From assembly GCA_004553575.1 (NCBI GenBank), contig SFLA01000001.1, forward strand, positions 77,742 to 141,741: a stretch of 64,000 nt of DNA, given 5' to 3'. Of the stretch, positions 41,574 to 48,720 are shown piece after piece. The translations under genes and the position numbers were made by a program. This stretch comes from Clostridiales bacterium. GTDB taxonomy: Bacteria > Bacillota > Clostridia > Oscillospirales > CAG-382. Position 1 is the first letter of the stretch. Every line of letters begins with the position of its first letter. Below the pieces are notes generated by a model. That model did no database searches and had not been told where the DNA came from. It was given only the letters and a program-made list of their open reading frames with translations.

Positions 41574-41623
41574 TTGCTTTTTGATAATATGGGTAGTATA
41601 ATGGTTTTCGACAAAAAAGTCAA
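41574..41623. promoter_or_regulatory. Overlapping divergent promoters of tmcAL and ackA
   Basis: Plus strand: TTGCTT (41574-41579), 17-bp spacer, TATAAT (41597-41602), toward ackA. Minus strand: TTGACT (41623-41618), 17-bp spacer, TATACT (41600-41595), toward tmcAL. The two -10 elements share four base pairs, so both promoters cannot be occupied at once. Confidence 0.8.
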
Positions 41624-41638
41624 CAAGGAGCAGATTAA

Positions 41639-42844
41639 ATGTACGTATTGGTCGTAAACGCGGGCAGCTCGTCGCTTAAATATCAGCTGTTCGACATGGA
41701 CGGAGAGAAGCTTATCGCAAAAGGCAACGCCGACAGAATCGGAATCGACGGCGTTCTTGAACATCAGGTAATAGGCAGAGACAAAACAAAAACCCCGGTG
41801 CCGCTGCCCGATCACGCAGCCGCAATAAAAACGGTGCTTTCGACCCTCGTCGATAAAGACGCGGGCTGTCTCGACAGCATATCGCAGATCTCCGCGGTGG
41901 GTCACCGTATAGTCCACGGCGGCCCGTGGCTTACACATCCGGTAATGGTAACCGACGAATCGGTGGCCGATCTGGAAAAATGCATGCTTCTCGCACCGCT
42001 GCACACCAAGGGGCACCTCCAGGGCATAGAGGGCTGCCGCAAGGCGATGCCCGGCGTTCCGCAGGTGCTGGTTATCGACACCAGCTTCCACAGCACGATG
42101 CCGCCGAAGGCGTATACCTACCCGATCGACTGGGACACCGCTCAGCGAAACTACGTACGCCGCTACGGCTTCCACGGCACCTCGCACAGATACGTTTCCG
42201 GTGTCGCCAACGAATATCTCGATGTCCCCGCCGACAAATCAAAGATAATTACCTGCCATATAGGCAACGGCTCGTCCATAACCGCCGTTCAGGGCGGTAA
42301 ATGTATCGATACCAGCATGGGCTTCACCCCGCTCGACGGAATAATCATGGGTTCGCGCTGCGGCGCCGTCGACCCGGCAATTGTCCCGCACATTATGGAG
42401 GCGGAGCATATTTCGCCCGACGAGATGGCTGACTGGATGAACAAAAAGTGCGGTCTGCTCGGCGTTTCCGGCGTTTCGTCGGATATGCGCAACGTCCGCA
42501 GGGCGATCGAAGAGGGTAACGAGAGGGCGCGTCTGGCGGTTGATATACTCGTGTACGAAATCAAGAAGTTTATAGGCGGCTATACCGCCGCGATGAACGG
42601 TCTGGACTGCCTCGTGTTCACCGCCGGTATCGGCGAGAACGACGAGCTTGTGCGCAGTGAGGTCTGCCGCGACATGGAGTTCTTCGGCATAAAAATCGAC
42701 GAGGAAAAGAACCTCGCATGGCGTTCGCTGCCCGTCCCGGGCGATATTTCCGCTCCGGACAGCCGCGCAAAAGTGTTCGTAATAGCCACCAACGAAGAGC
42801 TTATGATCGCACGCGACACGGTCGCAATGTGCTCGATGGCGTAA
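41639..42844 (+). CDS. ackA: Acetate kinase
   Basis: Interconverts acetyl phosphate and acetate, yielding ATP in fermentation. The 401-aa product begins YVLVVNAGSSSLKYQLFDMD (phosphate-binding loop), has RIVHGGPWLTHPV, the RYGFHGTSHRYV motif and GNGSSITAVQGGKCIDTSMG. The C-terminal FTAGIGEN block is present. Phosphotransacetylase is not nearby. AAGGAG lies seven bases before the start. Confidence 0.97.
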   Translation: MYVLVVNAGSSSLKYQLFDMDGEKLIAKGNADRIGIDGVLEHQVIGRDKTKTPVPLPDHAAAIKTVLSTLVDKDAGCLDSISQISAVGHRIVHGGPWLTHPVMVTDESVADLEKCMLLAPLHTKGHLQGIEGCRKAMPGVPQVLVIDTSFHSTMPPKAYTYPIDWDTAQRNYVRRYGFHGTSHRYVSGVANEYLDVPADKSKIITCHIGNGSSITAVQGGKCIDTSMGFTPLDGIIMGSRCGAVDPAIVPHIMEAEHISPDEMADWMNKKCGLLGVSGVSSDMRNVRRAIEEGNERARLAVDILVYEIKKFIGGYTAAMNGLDCLVFTAGIGENDELVRSEVCRDMEFFGIKIDEEKNLAWRSLPVPGDISAPDSRAKVFVIATNEELMIARDTVAMCSMA

Positions 42845-42851
42845 AAACGGA

Positions 42852-43472
42852 ATGGCAGCCCTGCTGCTCGTATTCGAGCTTATAGGAACCGTCGCGTTCG
42901 CCGTATCCGGCGCGATGACCGGTCTTAAAAAGGGCATGGACCTGTTCGGAGTTTCCATACTCGGCATAAGCTGTGCCGTCGGCGGAGGGATAATCCGCGA
43001 TCTCCTGCTCGGGATAACGCCGCCGACCACCTTCCTGCACCCGATATACGCCGCAGTAGCGGCAGTAACGGCGCTTGCGGTTTTTCTGCCGCCGGTGCGG
43101 GCGCGTGTTTCGGCAACAAACCGGATTTTCGAACTGCTTCTGCTGGTAATGGATTCCGTCGGGCTGGGCGTGTTTACCGTAATCGGCATAAGCACCGCGG
43201 CGTCCGCGGGGCAGAGCGGAAACGTATTTTTAATGGCGTTTGTCGGAGTTATAACCGGAGTGGGCGGTGGCGTACTGCGCGATGTGCTCGCCGGCAACAC
43301 ACCGTACATATTCATTAAGCATATCTACGCCGTCGCGTCCCTTGCGGGAGCGCTGCCCTGTGCGGTTCTGTGGAATTATATCCCGCATTACGCTCTTATG
43401 CTCGTATCGGCGGCGCTGGTAATAACCATACGGTTTCTTGCCGCGCACTACCGGTGGAGCCTGCCGAAATAG
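42852..43472 (+). CDS. TRIC/UPF0126 family membrane protein
   Basis: A 206-aa membrane protein of the trimeric intracellular cation channel family (YadS/YicG, UPF0126). The two internal repeats are visible: AVSGAMTGLKKGMDLFGVSI with GGGIIRDLLLG, and TVIGISTAASAGQSGNVFLM with GGGVLRDVLAG. Seven hydrophobic helices are present. Bacterial and archaeal members conduct monovalent cations; substrate here is inferred. It follows ackA by 7 bp and ends at a terminator. Confidence 0.92.
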   Translation: MAALLLVFELIGTVAFAVSGAMTGLKKGMDLFGVSILGISCAVGGGIIRDLLLGITPPTTFLHPIYAAVAAVTALAVFLPPVRARVSATNRIFELLLLVMDSVGLGVFTVIGISTAASAGQSGNVFLMAFVGVITGVGGGVLRDVLAGNTPYIFIKHIYAVASLAGALPCAVLWNYIPHYALMLVSAALVITIRFLAAHYRWSLPK

Positions 43473-43490
43473 CCCAAAAACAGCATGTCA

Positions 43491-43528
43491 CCCCCGCAAA
43501 ACGGTTGTTTCCGCTTTGCGGGGGTTTT
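43491..43528 (+). terminator. Terminator of ackA-TRIC unit
   Basis: CCCCCGCAAA (43491-43500) pairs with TTTGCGGGGG (43515-43524), 10 bp, 14-nt loop with an inner CGG/CCG, followed by TTTT. Confidence 0.92.
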
Positions 43529-43540
43529 GTCGTCCGTATA

Positions 43541-44341
43541 TTACAGCGTGCCCAGAAATGCGCGCTTTATCCACAGATAATCGGTTGCGGATATTCTTCC
43601 GTCGCCGTCCAGGTCGCCCCGTGTAAGCTGATCCCCGGACAGCTTAACGCTGCCGAGGAACGCACGCTTTGCAAGCAGAACGTCGGCTGCATTCACAAGA
43701 CCGTCGCCGTTGATATCTCCGGCAACGGTTTCGGCGGGGTAATACACAAAGGCGTTCAGCTTTCCGTGCTTTTTCCATTTGCGGGCGTGATATCCGTCCG
43801 GCGCGCCGACATTGCTTACGCCGGTTATCTGAACTCCGTCCGCCCATATCGGGGTGCATTCAACCGCCAGTCCTCCGCCGATATACACGCCGACGTGCCC
43901 GCTCATCCACAGTATTTCACCGACTGCGATCTGCGTGAAGTCGGAGCTCACCCCGTCGCACAGCGCGAGCAGACCGTCCACGCCGACGTCGGGTACACCG
44001 TTTGAAGCGTATTCGGCTCCGCCGCAACGGGAATTGCTGTCGCCGGACCAGCCCCACAGCATGCCCTTTATAAGGCAGACGCAGTCGAATCCGAACACGT
44101 TTTTGCCGATAAGCGCGCGAAACTTCGCCTGTTTTGCGGGGGTGTACCACGAAGGGTACTGCTTCGACTTACCGGCAATCAGACTTTCCGTGACCGGCGC
44201 CCCGTACACACCCTTCATATACACGGTGTCGTATTCGGTGGCGCAGTCCATAAGCTTTGCCGCAAACGTCCGGCTGTCCGTTAACGCCGCGGCGTTTCTG
44301 CATATCCTGCTTTCATAACGTCCCGAGTATGTTTCACTCAT
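43541..44341 (-). CDS. NlpC/P60 lysin-like domain fused to a dockerin, no signal peptide
   Basis: A 266-aa protein. Residues 40-200 look like a phage-type NlpC/P60 peptidoglycan hydrolase: C87 in FGFDCVCLIKGMLWGW, H149 in MSGHVGVYIG and E161 in AVECTPIW. Residues 208-266 are a type I dockerin with two Ca-binding repeats, GDINGDGLVNAADVLLAKRA and GDLDGDGRISATDYLWIKRA. The N-terminus MSETYSGRYESRICRNAA is polar, so no Sec signal or membrane helix is visible, although dockerins normally act outside the cell. The start follows GGGAGG by 10 bases. A phage lysin origin with a later dockerin fusion is my inference. Confidence 0.85.
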   Translation of the reverse strand: MSETYSGRYESRICRNAAALTDSRTFAAKLMDCATEYDTVYMKGVYGAPVTESLIAGKSKQYPSWYTPAKQAKFRALIGKNVFGFDCVCLIKGMLWGWSGDSNSRCGGAEYASNGVPDVGVDGLLALCDGVSSDFTQIAVGEILWMSGHVGVYIGGGLAVECTPIWADGVQITGVSNVGAPDGYHARKWKKHGKLNAFVYYPAETVAGDINGDGLVNAADVLLAKRAFLGSVKLSGDQLTRGDLDGDGRISATDYLWIKRAFLGTL

Positions 44342-44363
44342 TGTTTGTCGTCCTCCCGTATCA

Positions 44364-44480
44364 TCATATGACGCCGATCACCCGCCCGACACCTGCGGAT
44401 TCAAACCCGGTTCCGCCGCAAACCGCCTGCGCACAGACAACCGTACGGCCGCAGACGACGGTCGGATTAACGGTTCTCAT
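44364..44480 (-). CDS. Small 38-aa Cys-containing peptide (candidate)
   Basis: A short open frame with a good AAAGGAGA ribosome-binding site nine bases before its ATG, ending 22 bp before the dockerin gene. The peptide begins MRTVNPTVVCGRTVVCAQAV and continues with CGGTGFE. It has three Cys in a repeated VVC/VVC/AVC pattern, no signal peptide and no family that I recognise. Shared transcription with the dockerin gene is likely. It could be a real small protein or a leader peptide; evidence is limited to the RBS and the position. Confidence 0.5.
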   Translation of the reverse strand: MRTVNPTVVCGRTVVCAQAVCGGTGFESAGVGRVIGVI

Positions 44481-44537
44481 TGTATGGTATCTCCTTTCGT
44501 GTTCCGCCGCTCCGTGCATAAAGCCCGTAAAATCCGT

Positions 44538-44569
44538 ACAAAAAACCCCGAAAGACGCTTTTCGGGGTT
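44538..44569 (-). terminator. Intrinsic terminator or attenuator in the dockerin-gene leader
   Basis: Minus strand AACCCCGAAA (44569-44560), 6-nt loop, TTTCGGGGTT (44553-44544), then TTTT. It lies after a promoter at 44627-44656 and before the 38-aa frame, so it either ends a short RNA of about 80 nt or attenuates the operon. Confidence 0.85.
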
Positions 44570-44626
44570 AATAGGTATTTGTTTTCAGGGCGTCCGCTCC
44601 GCGGCGTTGTTCCCGTATCCGTATTT

Positions 44627-44656
44627 ATTATAACACGCTCCCGCGGGTAAAGTCAA
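44627..44656 (-). promoter_or_regulatory. Promoter upstream of the 38-aa/dockerin genes
   Basis: Minus strand TTGACT (44656-44651), 18-bp spacer, TATAAT (44632-44627), start near 44620. Its -35 abuts a mirrored TTGACG on the plus strand (44662-44667), forming GTCAA-cttttt-TTGAC, but I see no good plus-strand -10. Confidence 0.78.
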
Positions 44657-44722
44657 CTTTTTGACGGACTTCGTCATATACTGCAGTGATATTACTGTCG
44701 AAAAACCGGTGATTTATATATT

Positions 44723-46033
44723 ATGTTACGCTGCTGCACCGAATTATCCGTTTCCGCGCCCGGCTGCACGGGCCTGCTTCCGGAAACGATTACCGCAGGC
44801 TCCGTCCTGCTTAAAATATCCGATTCCGCGCCGGACTCCGCGCTTACGGTCCTGTTTGCCGATACCGATAATCTTCGTCTTACTCTCGCCTGCGCGCTCG
44901 CTGCGCTCGATAAAACCGAAAACCCGCTTTTATGCTTTGTTGACCGCTCCGGAGACGCACTCATACGCACCTGCGCGGTAACGGATATGCTCGGAATCCC
45001 CGCGGTGCGGCTGCGCCCGGGAGTCCGCGCGGATATATCGGCGTTTGCGCGCACCGCGGTTTCGGCTGCCGCAAGCCCTTCCCGGCCCGATCCGGTGCCG
45101 CTGCTTCCCGAGCTTTCGGAAGCGCTTATGTTCGTACAGCCCTTCCTGCCGTCCCGACTGCGCGGCGAAGCAATTTCACTGCTTACCGGCGAAAAAGAAG
45201 GACTCTGCGACGCCGTCCGCGACCGCAGCGGCATGTCCGCCGACCGGGCGTCGAGGCTGTACGCGGATTCGATGGAACACGCCGCGGAATCGGTTATCCT
45301 ACGCTGTACCGACCGTCCCGTCTCCCCGGCTCCGCCTCCCTCGGAACTCCGCTGCGTCTGTTCGCTTGCGCTCGTAATGCTGCTGCTTGCGGCGGTATCC
45401 CTGCTGTCAGCTCCGGCGGTACGGTATATCTCGGCCCTGTCCGGCAATTCCAATCCGCCCGCACAGCCGCTTGACCGGGCGATTAAGCTGTTTATCGCTG
45501 CGCTTTCTTCGGTGCTTCCGACTGCTGCGGCGCTTGCCGCGCTTATGACGGCGGCAGACAGGTTTTCACTGTTTCCGGCGTGCTCGCCGTATATCCGCAG
45601 AATGCTGCTCGGCAGAGCGCCCCTGCTTATTTCGCTTGCCGGAGCCGCGGGCGCTTCCGCGGCGGAAAGCGGACTTTTATCCTTTGCGCTGGTTCTGCTC
45701 TTCTGCGGACTTACCGCGCTCTGCACGCCGACGGCGGAAAGAAGGGCGCTGTTTCTTCCGCCGCGAAGAAAGCGCCCCTTACCCGATTCGTCTGTCCTTA
45801 TCCTGCGCGATACGCTTCCGTCCGCTTTAGCCGCGGCGGCTCTTGCTTTGCCGACGGGAGCGGTTTTGCCTCCGGAAGTCCTTCCGGCTATTGCTCCGTC
45901 CGCGGCGGTTTTCGTCGCATGTCTCCCCGTAACCGGCAAAAACGGAAACAAGGGCGGCGGTAAATCGTCGCCCGTGCTTCAGACTGCGGCAGGCATTCTG
46001 CTCGGCGCTCTGTGTGCCCTGATTACGAATTGA
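44723..46033 (+). CDS. Orphan multi-pass membrane protein
   Basis: A 436-aa protein that I do not recognise. Residues 1-210 are soluble-looking, with Cys near the start (MLRCCTELSVSAPGC) and VLFADTDNLRLTLACALAAL. The second half has four or five hydrophobic segments, for example SLALVMLLLAAVSLLSAP, AIKLFIAALSSVLPTAAALA and FALVLLFCGLTALC, with a basic loop RRALFLPPRRKRPLP and a Gly/Lys-rich loop GKNGNKGGGKSS near the C-terminus. A distant relation to P-type ATPase C-termini is possible but not shown. The opposite strand has an equally long open frame, which is Ser/Ala/Arg-biased and lacks features. The RBS is weak. Confidence 0.65.
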   Translation: MLRCCTELSVSAPGCTGLLPETITAGSVLLKISDSAPDSALTVLFADTDNLRLTLACALAALDKTENPLLCFVDRSGDALIRTCAVTDMLGIPAVRLRPGVRADISAFARTAVSAAASPSRPDPVPLLPELSEALMFVQPFLPSRLRGEAISLLTGEKEGLCDAVRDRSGMSADRASRLYADSMEHAAESVILRCTDRPVSPAPPPSELRCVCSLALVMLLLAAVSLLSAPAVRYISALSGNSNPPAQPLDRAIKLFIAALSSVLPTAAALAALMTAADRFSLFPACSPYIRRMLLGRAPLLISLAGAAGASAAESGLLSFALVLLFCGLTALCTPTAERRALFLPPRRKRPLPDSSVLILRDTLPSALAAAALALPTGAVLPPEVLPAIAPSAAVFVACLPVTGKNGNKGGGKSSPVLQTAAGILLGALCALITN

Positions 46034-46268
46034 AAACGCAGTTGTTTTCAGACGGTATGCGGTAGCAGACCCCCTCGTATTCTCCGCTGTCGCACACCTG
46101 TATACAGGCGGGCACGTCTCCCGTAAACACCGTCTCTGCACCGTTGTGCGGACGGAAGCCGCAGGTGCAGAAGGACATGTTGCCGGGTCTTTCGCAGCCG
46201 TAGGCTATATGCGTGCTCAGCTCGAAGCTTTCCACGCCCATCGCCGGCGGACTGTAAACGTTTTTCAT
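46023..46268 (-). CDS. Small Cys-rich protein (81 aa)
   Basis: An 81-aa protein without a named family. It opens MKNVYSPPAMGVESFELSTH, a pattern (K..Y..P....E.F) that I recall from small proteins of unknown function in gut Clostridia and Bacteroidota. It then has seven Cys: AYGCERPGN, FCTCGFRP, ACIQVCDSG, GVCYRIPS and NNCVFNS. No signal peptide is seen. ATG 46268 follows GAGGGGAG; a GTG at 46280 is the alternative. It overlaps the end of the plus-strand membrane-protein gene by 11 bp, tail to tail. Confidence 0.65.
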   Translation of the reverse strand: MKNVYSPPAMGVESFELSTHIAYGCERPGNMSFCTCGFRPHNGAETVFTGDVPACIQVCDSGEYEGVCYRIPSENNCVFNS

Positions 46269-46459
46269 GCCGTAAATCACTCCCCTCAGCTACGGAAATT
46301 CGTTTTCGCCGCGATTTCTTCCCCGCTTCCTGCCGTATCCCGCGGCAGAGCGGAGAAGAATACGCTGCGGGCGTGACGGTATCGGAGCGATACCCCGTCC
46401 GGCCGCGGCCGTTTCCTGCCGCCGCTACGGTATGGTACTCCATATTCCCTGCAAATGCT

Positions 46460-46512
46460 GTCGCTTTCCGTCGTCTTGTCGACATAATCGACCGACGGAA
46501 TGCGACTTTTTT
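46460..46512 (+). terminator. Long terminator for the plus-strand membrane-protein transcript
   Basis: GTCGCTTTCCGTCG (46460-46473) pairs with CGACGGAATGCGAC (46493-46506) with one mismatch, and an inner GTCGA/TCGAC adds to the stem. TTTTTT follows (46507-46512). The transcript would run antisense over the small Cys-rich gene. Confidence 0.82.
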
Positions 46513-46519
46513 CGTCTTC

Positions 46520-48604
46520 TTATTTTTCCGTAAGTCTCTTTTCCGCCAGCGCGGAGATCTCCTCCGCCGCCTCGAAGGACGATGCCTCCGCCAGCAGACG
46601 GAACCCGCTTCTTATCGGCGTGACGGTTACGCAGCCGGACGGATACCTCAGCCGTATACCCCCGTCCCCGCTCTCCTTCCCGGCGAGCTCGGCTATAACC
46701 CGCGCCTTTCCGTCGCCCCGGGCAACGGTCGCGGTGCGCACGAACATATCCGGTATTCCGGCCGCAAGCTCGTCCGTTGTCTGCTTTCTGTCGGCGGCCC
46801 GCTTCATCACCCTCAGCACGGCGGCCGCTCCGTCGTGAGGATAGATACATTCGCCGGCTCTGTCCCGCGCAACGCTTTCGGTGCTGTCCCACAAAAGTAT
46901 TCCCGTTCCGCGGCGAATCAGGTATTCGGTAAGCCTCTGCGGACAGGCCCTCGGAAGCACACAGTACGGCTCGCCCTCCGCCGCAAGTGCGGTAAGCTGC
47001 CAGAAATTCAGCCTTCGCCCCGCCGGCGTAATAAGCTCCGCGGATTCGCCGTCATCGGAAATTATCGCTTCGGCGGCGTTTTCCCCGTCCGCGGTTACGC
47101 CCGCCGCTTCGGCGGCGGCCTTAAGAGCATCCGCAGCCCTTCCGATGCCCCGAATTCTTAGTGCCGTGCCGCGAAGATATCCGGCACATCGCCTCAAAAA
47201 TCCCGCATATCTCTCTGCGGCGGTTGCTCCCTCGGGTATCAGCGTCTCCGCTCCGGGCATTTTCGGCTCGTCGGGCGGGAAGGCAAACGCCTTTTCCGCC
47301 TCCCGCTCGGCGCGGCCGGTAAGCGGAAGCCCTCCGACGGTGTAAACCGAAACGCATACGTCTTCTCCGCCGCTTACAAACACGGTAAGAAGTCCGGTGT
47401 CGGCAGCGTAATAGCGGCTTTCGGCGGCAAAACCGCTTTTTCCGCGCAGCACCGCGCCGCCGGTGCTCCGTATCCCGCAGGACAGCGCGTCCGCTACCGC
47501 CGCGGCATAGGCTCCGCCCGAATCCAGCACCGCCGCGGTCCCGCCGGAGACCGCTCCCAGCGCCTTACCGGCACGGAACGCCGTCGAAAGGCTTACCCCT
47601 TCGCCGTATTTTCCGCTTATTCCGAAGTCGTCGAACAGCTTTTCCCGTCTGCCTCCGAAGCAATAACCCATTATTCTTTCATCCTTTCCGATTCTGCTTC
47701 CCGGAGGAAGCACTGCACCCGAAAGACGGGCGCCCGCACCTATTACCGATCCTTCGCCGATACAGCAGCCCTTTTCGATAAGAGCGCCCTTTCCGATATT
47801 CACATTCCGGCATATAATACTGTCCGAAACCCTGCCTTCAATCCTGCATCCGTCCATTATCACCGATCTCACCGGAGATTCGGAGACCTTCGAACGTCCG
47901 ACCGCGCTTTTTCCGCCGGTAAAGTACATATTCGCGGCGTGATACCCCGCAAGCGTACCTATATCGAACCATCTCCCCTCCGTTTCGATTCCGCCTATAC
48001 GGATTCCCTCGGACACCAGCAGAGGAAACAGATCGGCGGCAAAATCGAAGAAGGCGCCCTCGGGGATATACGAAAATATCCTCTCCGACGCGACATATAT
48101 CCCTGTGTTCACAAGATCGCTTACCGCCCGGTCCCACGCGGGCTTTTCGTAAAACCGCGTAATAAAACCGTTTTCCGCCGAAACGCATCCGAAATCGGTG
48201 GGATCCTCCGCCTTAACCAGCACCACGCTGAATTCGGCGCCGGATTCGCCGTGCCTGCGAAGCACCTCGTCCAGCCCGAAGTCGAACACCGCATCGCCCG
48301 ATACGATAAGGGCGTTTTCGGCGTCGGTAAAGGCATTTTTCGCCCCGCCCGCCGATCCGAGCGGCTTTTCCTCGCAGACCGCGCTCACCGTCATTCCGGG
48401 CACCGTTATCCCCTCAAGCGCCTCCGACCGGTAGCCTGCGGTAAGCACCGCACGCCTTATGCCCGCGGCCTGCATAGCCTTCACCGTCCTTACCGCCGCG
48501 GGAACCCCCGCAACCGGACAGATCGGCTTCGGCATGGTTTCGGTTATCGGGTAAAGACGCTTTCCTCTGCCGCCGGCAAGGATTATTCCGAGTGTATCCT
48601 TCAT
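46520..48604 (-). CDS. Sugar nucleotidyltransferase with left-handed beta helix and degenerate phosphohexomutase domain
   Basis: A 694-aa fusion. Residues 1-230 form a GT-A nucleotidyltransferase: IILAGGRGKRLYPITETMPK, ALIVSGDAVFDFGLDEVLRR, like GDP-mannose or glucose-1-phosphate enzymes. Residues 235-310 give hexapeptide repeats (ICRNVNIGKGALIEKGCCIG). The rest resembles a phosphomannomutase, but the catalytic TASHNP serine loop is replaced by TVFVSGGEDVCVSVYTVGG, so mutase activity is unlikely. Firmicutes carry such fusions, usually annotated mannose-1-phosphate guanylyltransferase/phosphomannomutase. The substrate is not settled. AGGAGG precedes the ATG. Confidence 0.85.
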   Translation of the reverse strand: MKDTLGIILAGGRGKRLYPITETMPKPICPVAGVPAAVRTVKAMQAAGIRRAVLTAGYRSEALEGITVPGMTVSAVCEEKPLGSAGGAKNAFTDAENALIVSGDAVFDFGLDEVLRRHGESGAEFSVVLVKAEDPTDFGCVSAENGFITRFYEKPAWDRAVSDLVNTGIYVASERIFSYIPEGAFFDFAADLFPLLVSEGIRIGGIETEGRWFDIGTLAGYHAANMYFTGGKSAVGRSKVSESPVRSVIMDGCRIEGRVSDSIICRNVNIGKGALIEKGCCIGEGSVIGAGARLSGAVLPPGSRIGKDERIMGYCFGGRREKLFDDFGISGKYGEGVSLSTAFRAGKALGAVSGGTAAVLDSGGAYAAAVADALSCGIRSTGGAVLRGKSGFAAESRYYAADTGLLTVFVSGGEDVCVSVYTVGGLPLTGRAEREAEKAFAFPPDEPKMPGAETLIPEGATAAERYAGFLRRCAGYLRGTALRIRGIGRAADALKAAAEAAGVTADGENAAEAIISDDGESAELITPAGRRLNFWQLTALAAEGEPYCVLPRACPQRLTEYLIRRGTGILLWDSTESVARDRAGECIYPHDGAAAVLRVMKRAADRKQTTDELAAGIPDMFVRTATVARGDGKARVIAELAGKESGDGGIRLRYPSGCVTVTPIRSGFRLLAEASSFEAAEEISALAEKRLTEK

Positions 48605-48659
48605 TGCTGTTCCTCCTTTGGGTTATCTTTCCCTTTTTTGTGCCAAAGGTATACTTATC

Positions 48660-48688
48660 TTGACAAAATCCGATCGGCGGTGTATGAT
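48660..48688 (+). promoter_or_regulatory. Promoter of the inactive-looking S11 gene
   Basis: TTGACA (48660-48665), 17-bp spacer, TATGAT (48683-48688), start near 48695. The 5' leader is about 26 nt with GGAGG before the TTG start. The nucleotidyltransferase gene diverges. Confidence 0.82.
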
Positions 48689-48720
48689 GTATTCGTGAGA
48701 TTATATTTTCGGAGGCGGCG

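Noticed and set aside
44692..45951. Minus-strand open frame of 419 codons opposite the orphan membrane protein
   Set aside because: Very biased Ser/Ala/Arg composition; the plus frame has proper membrane segments, so this is a shadow.
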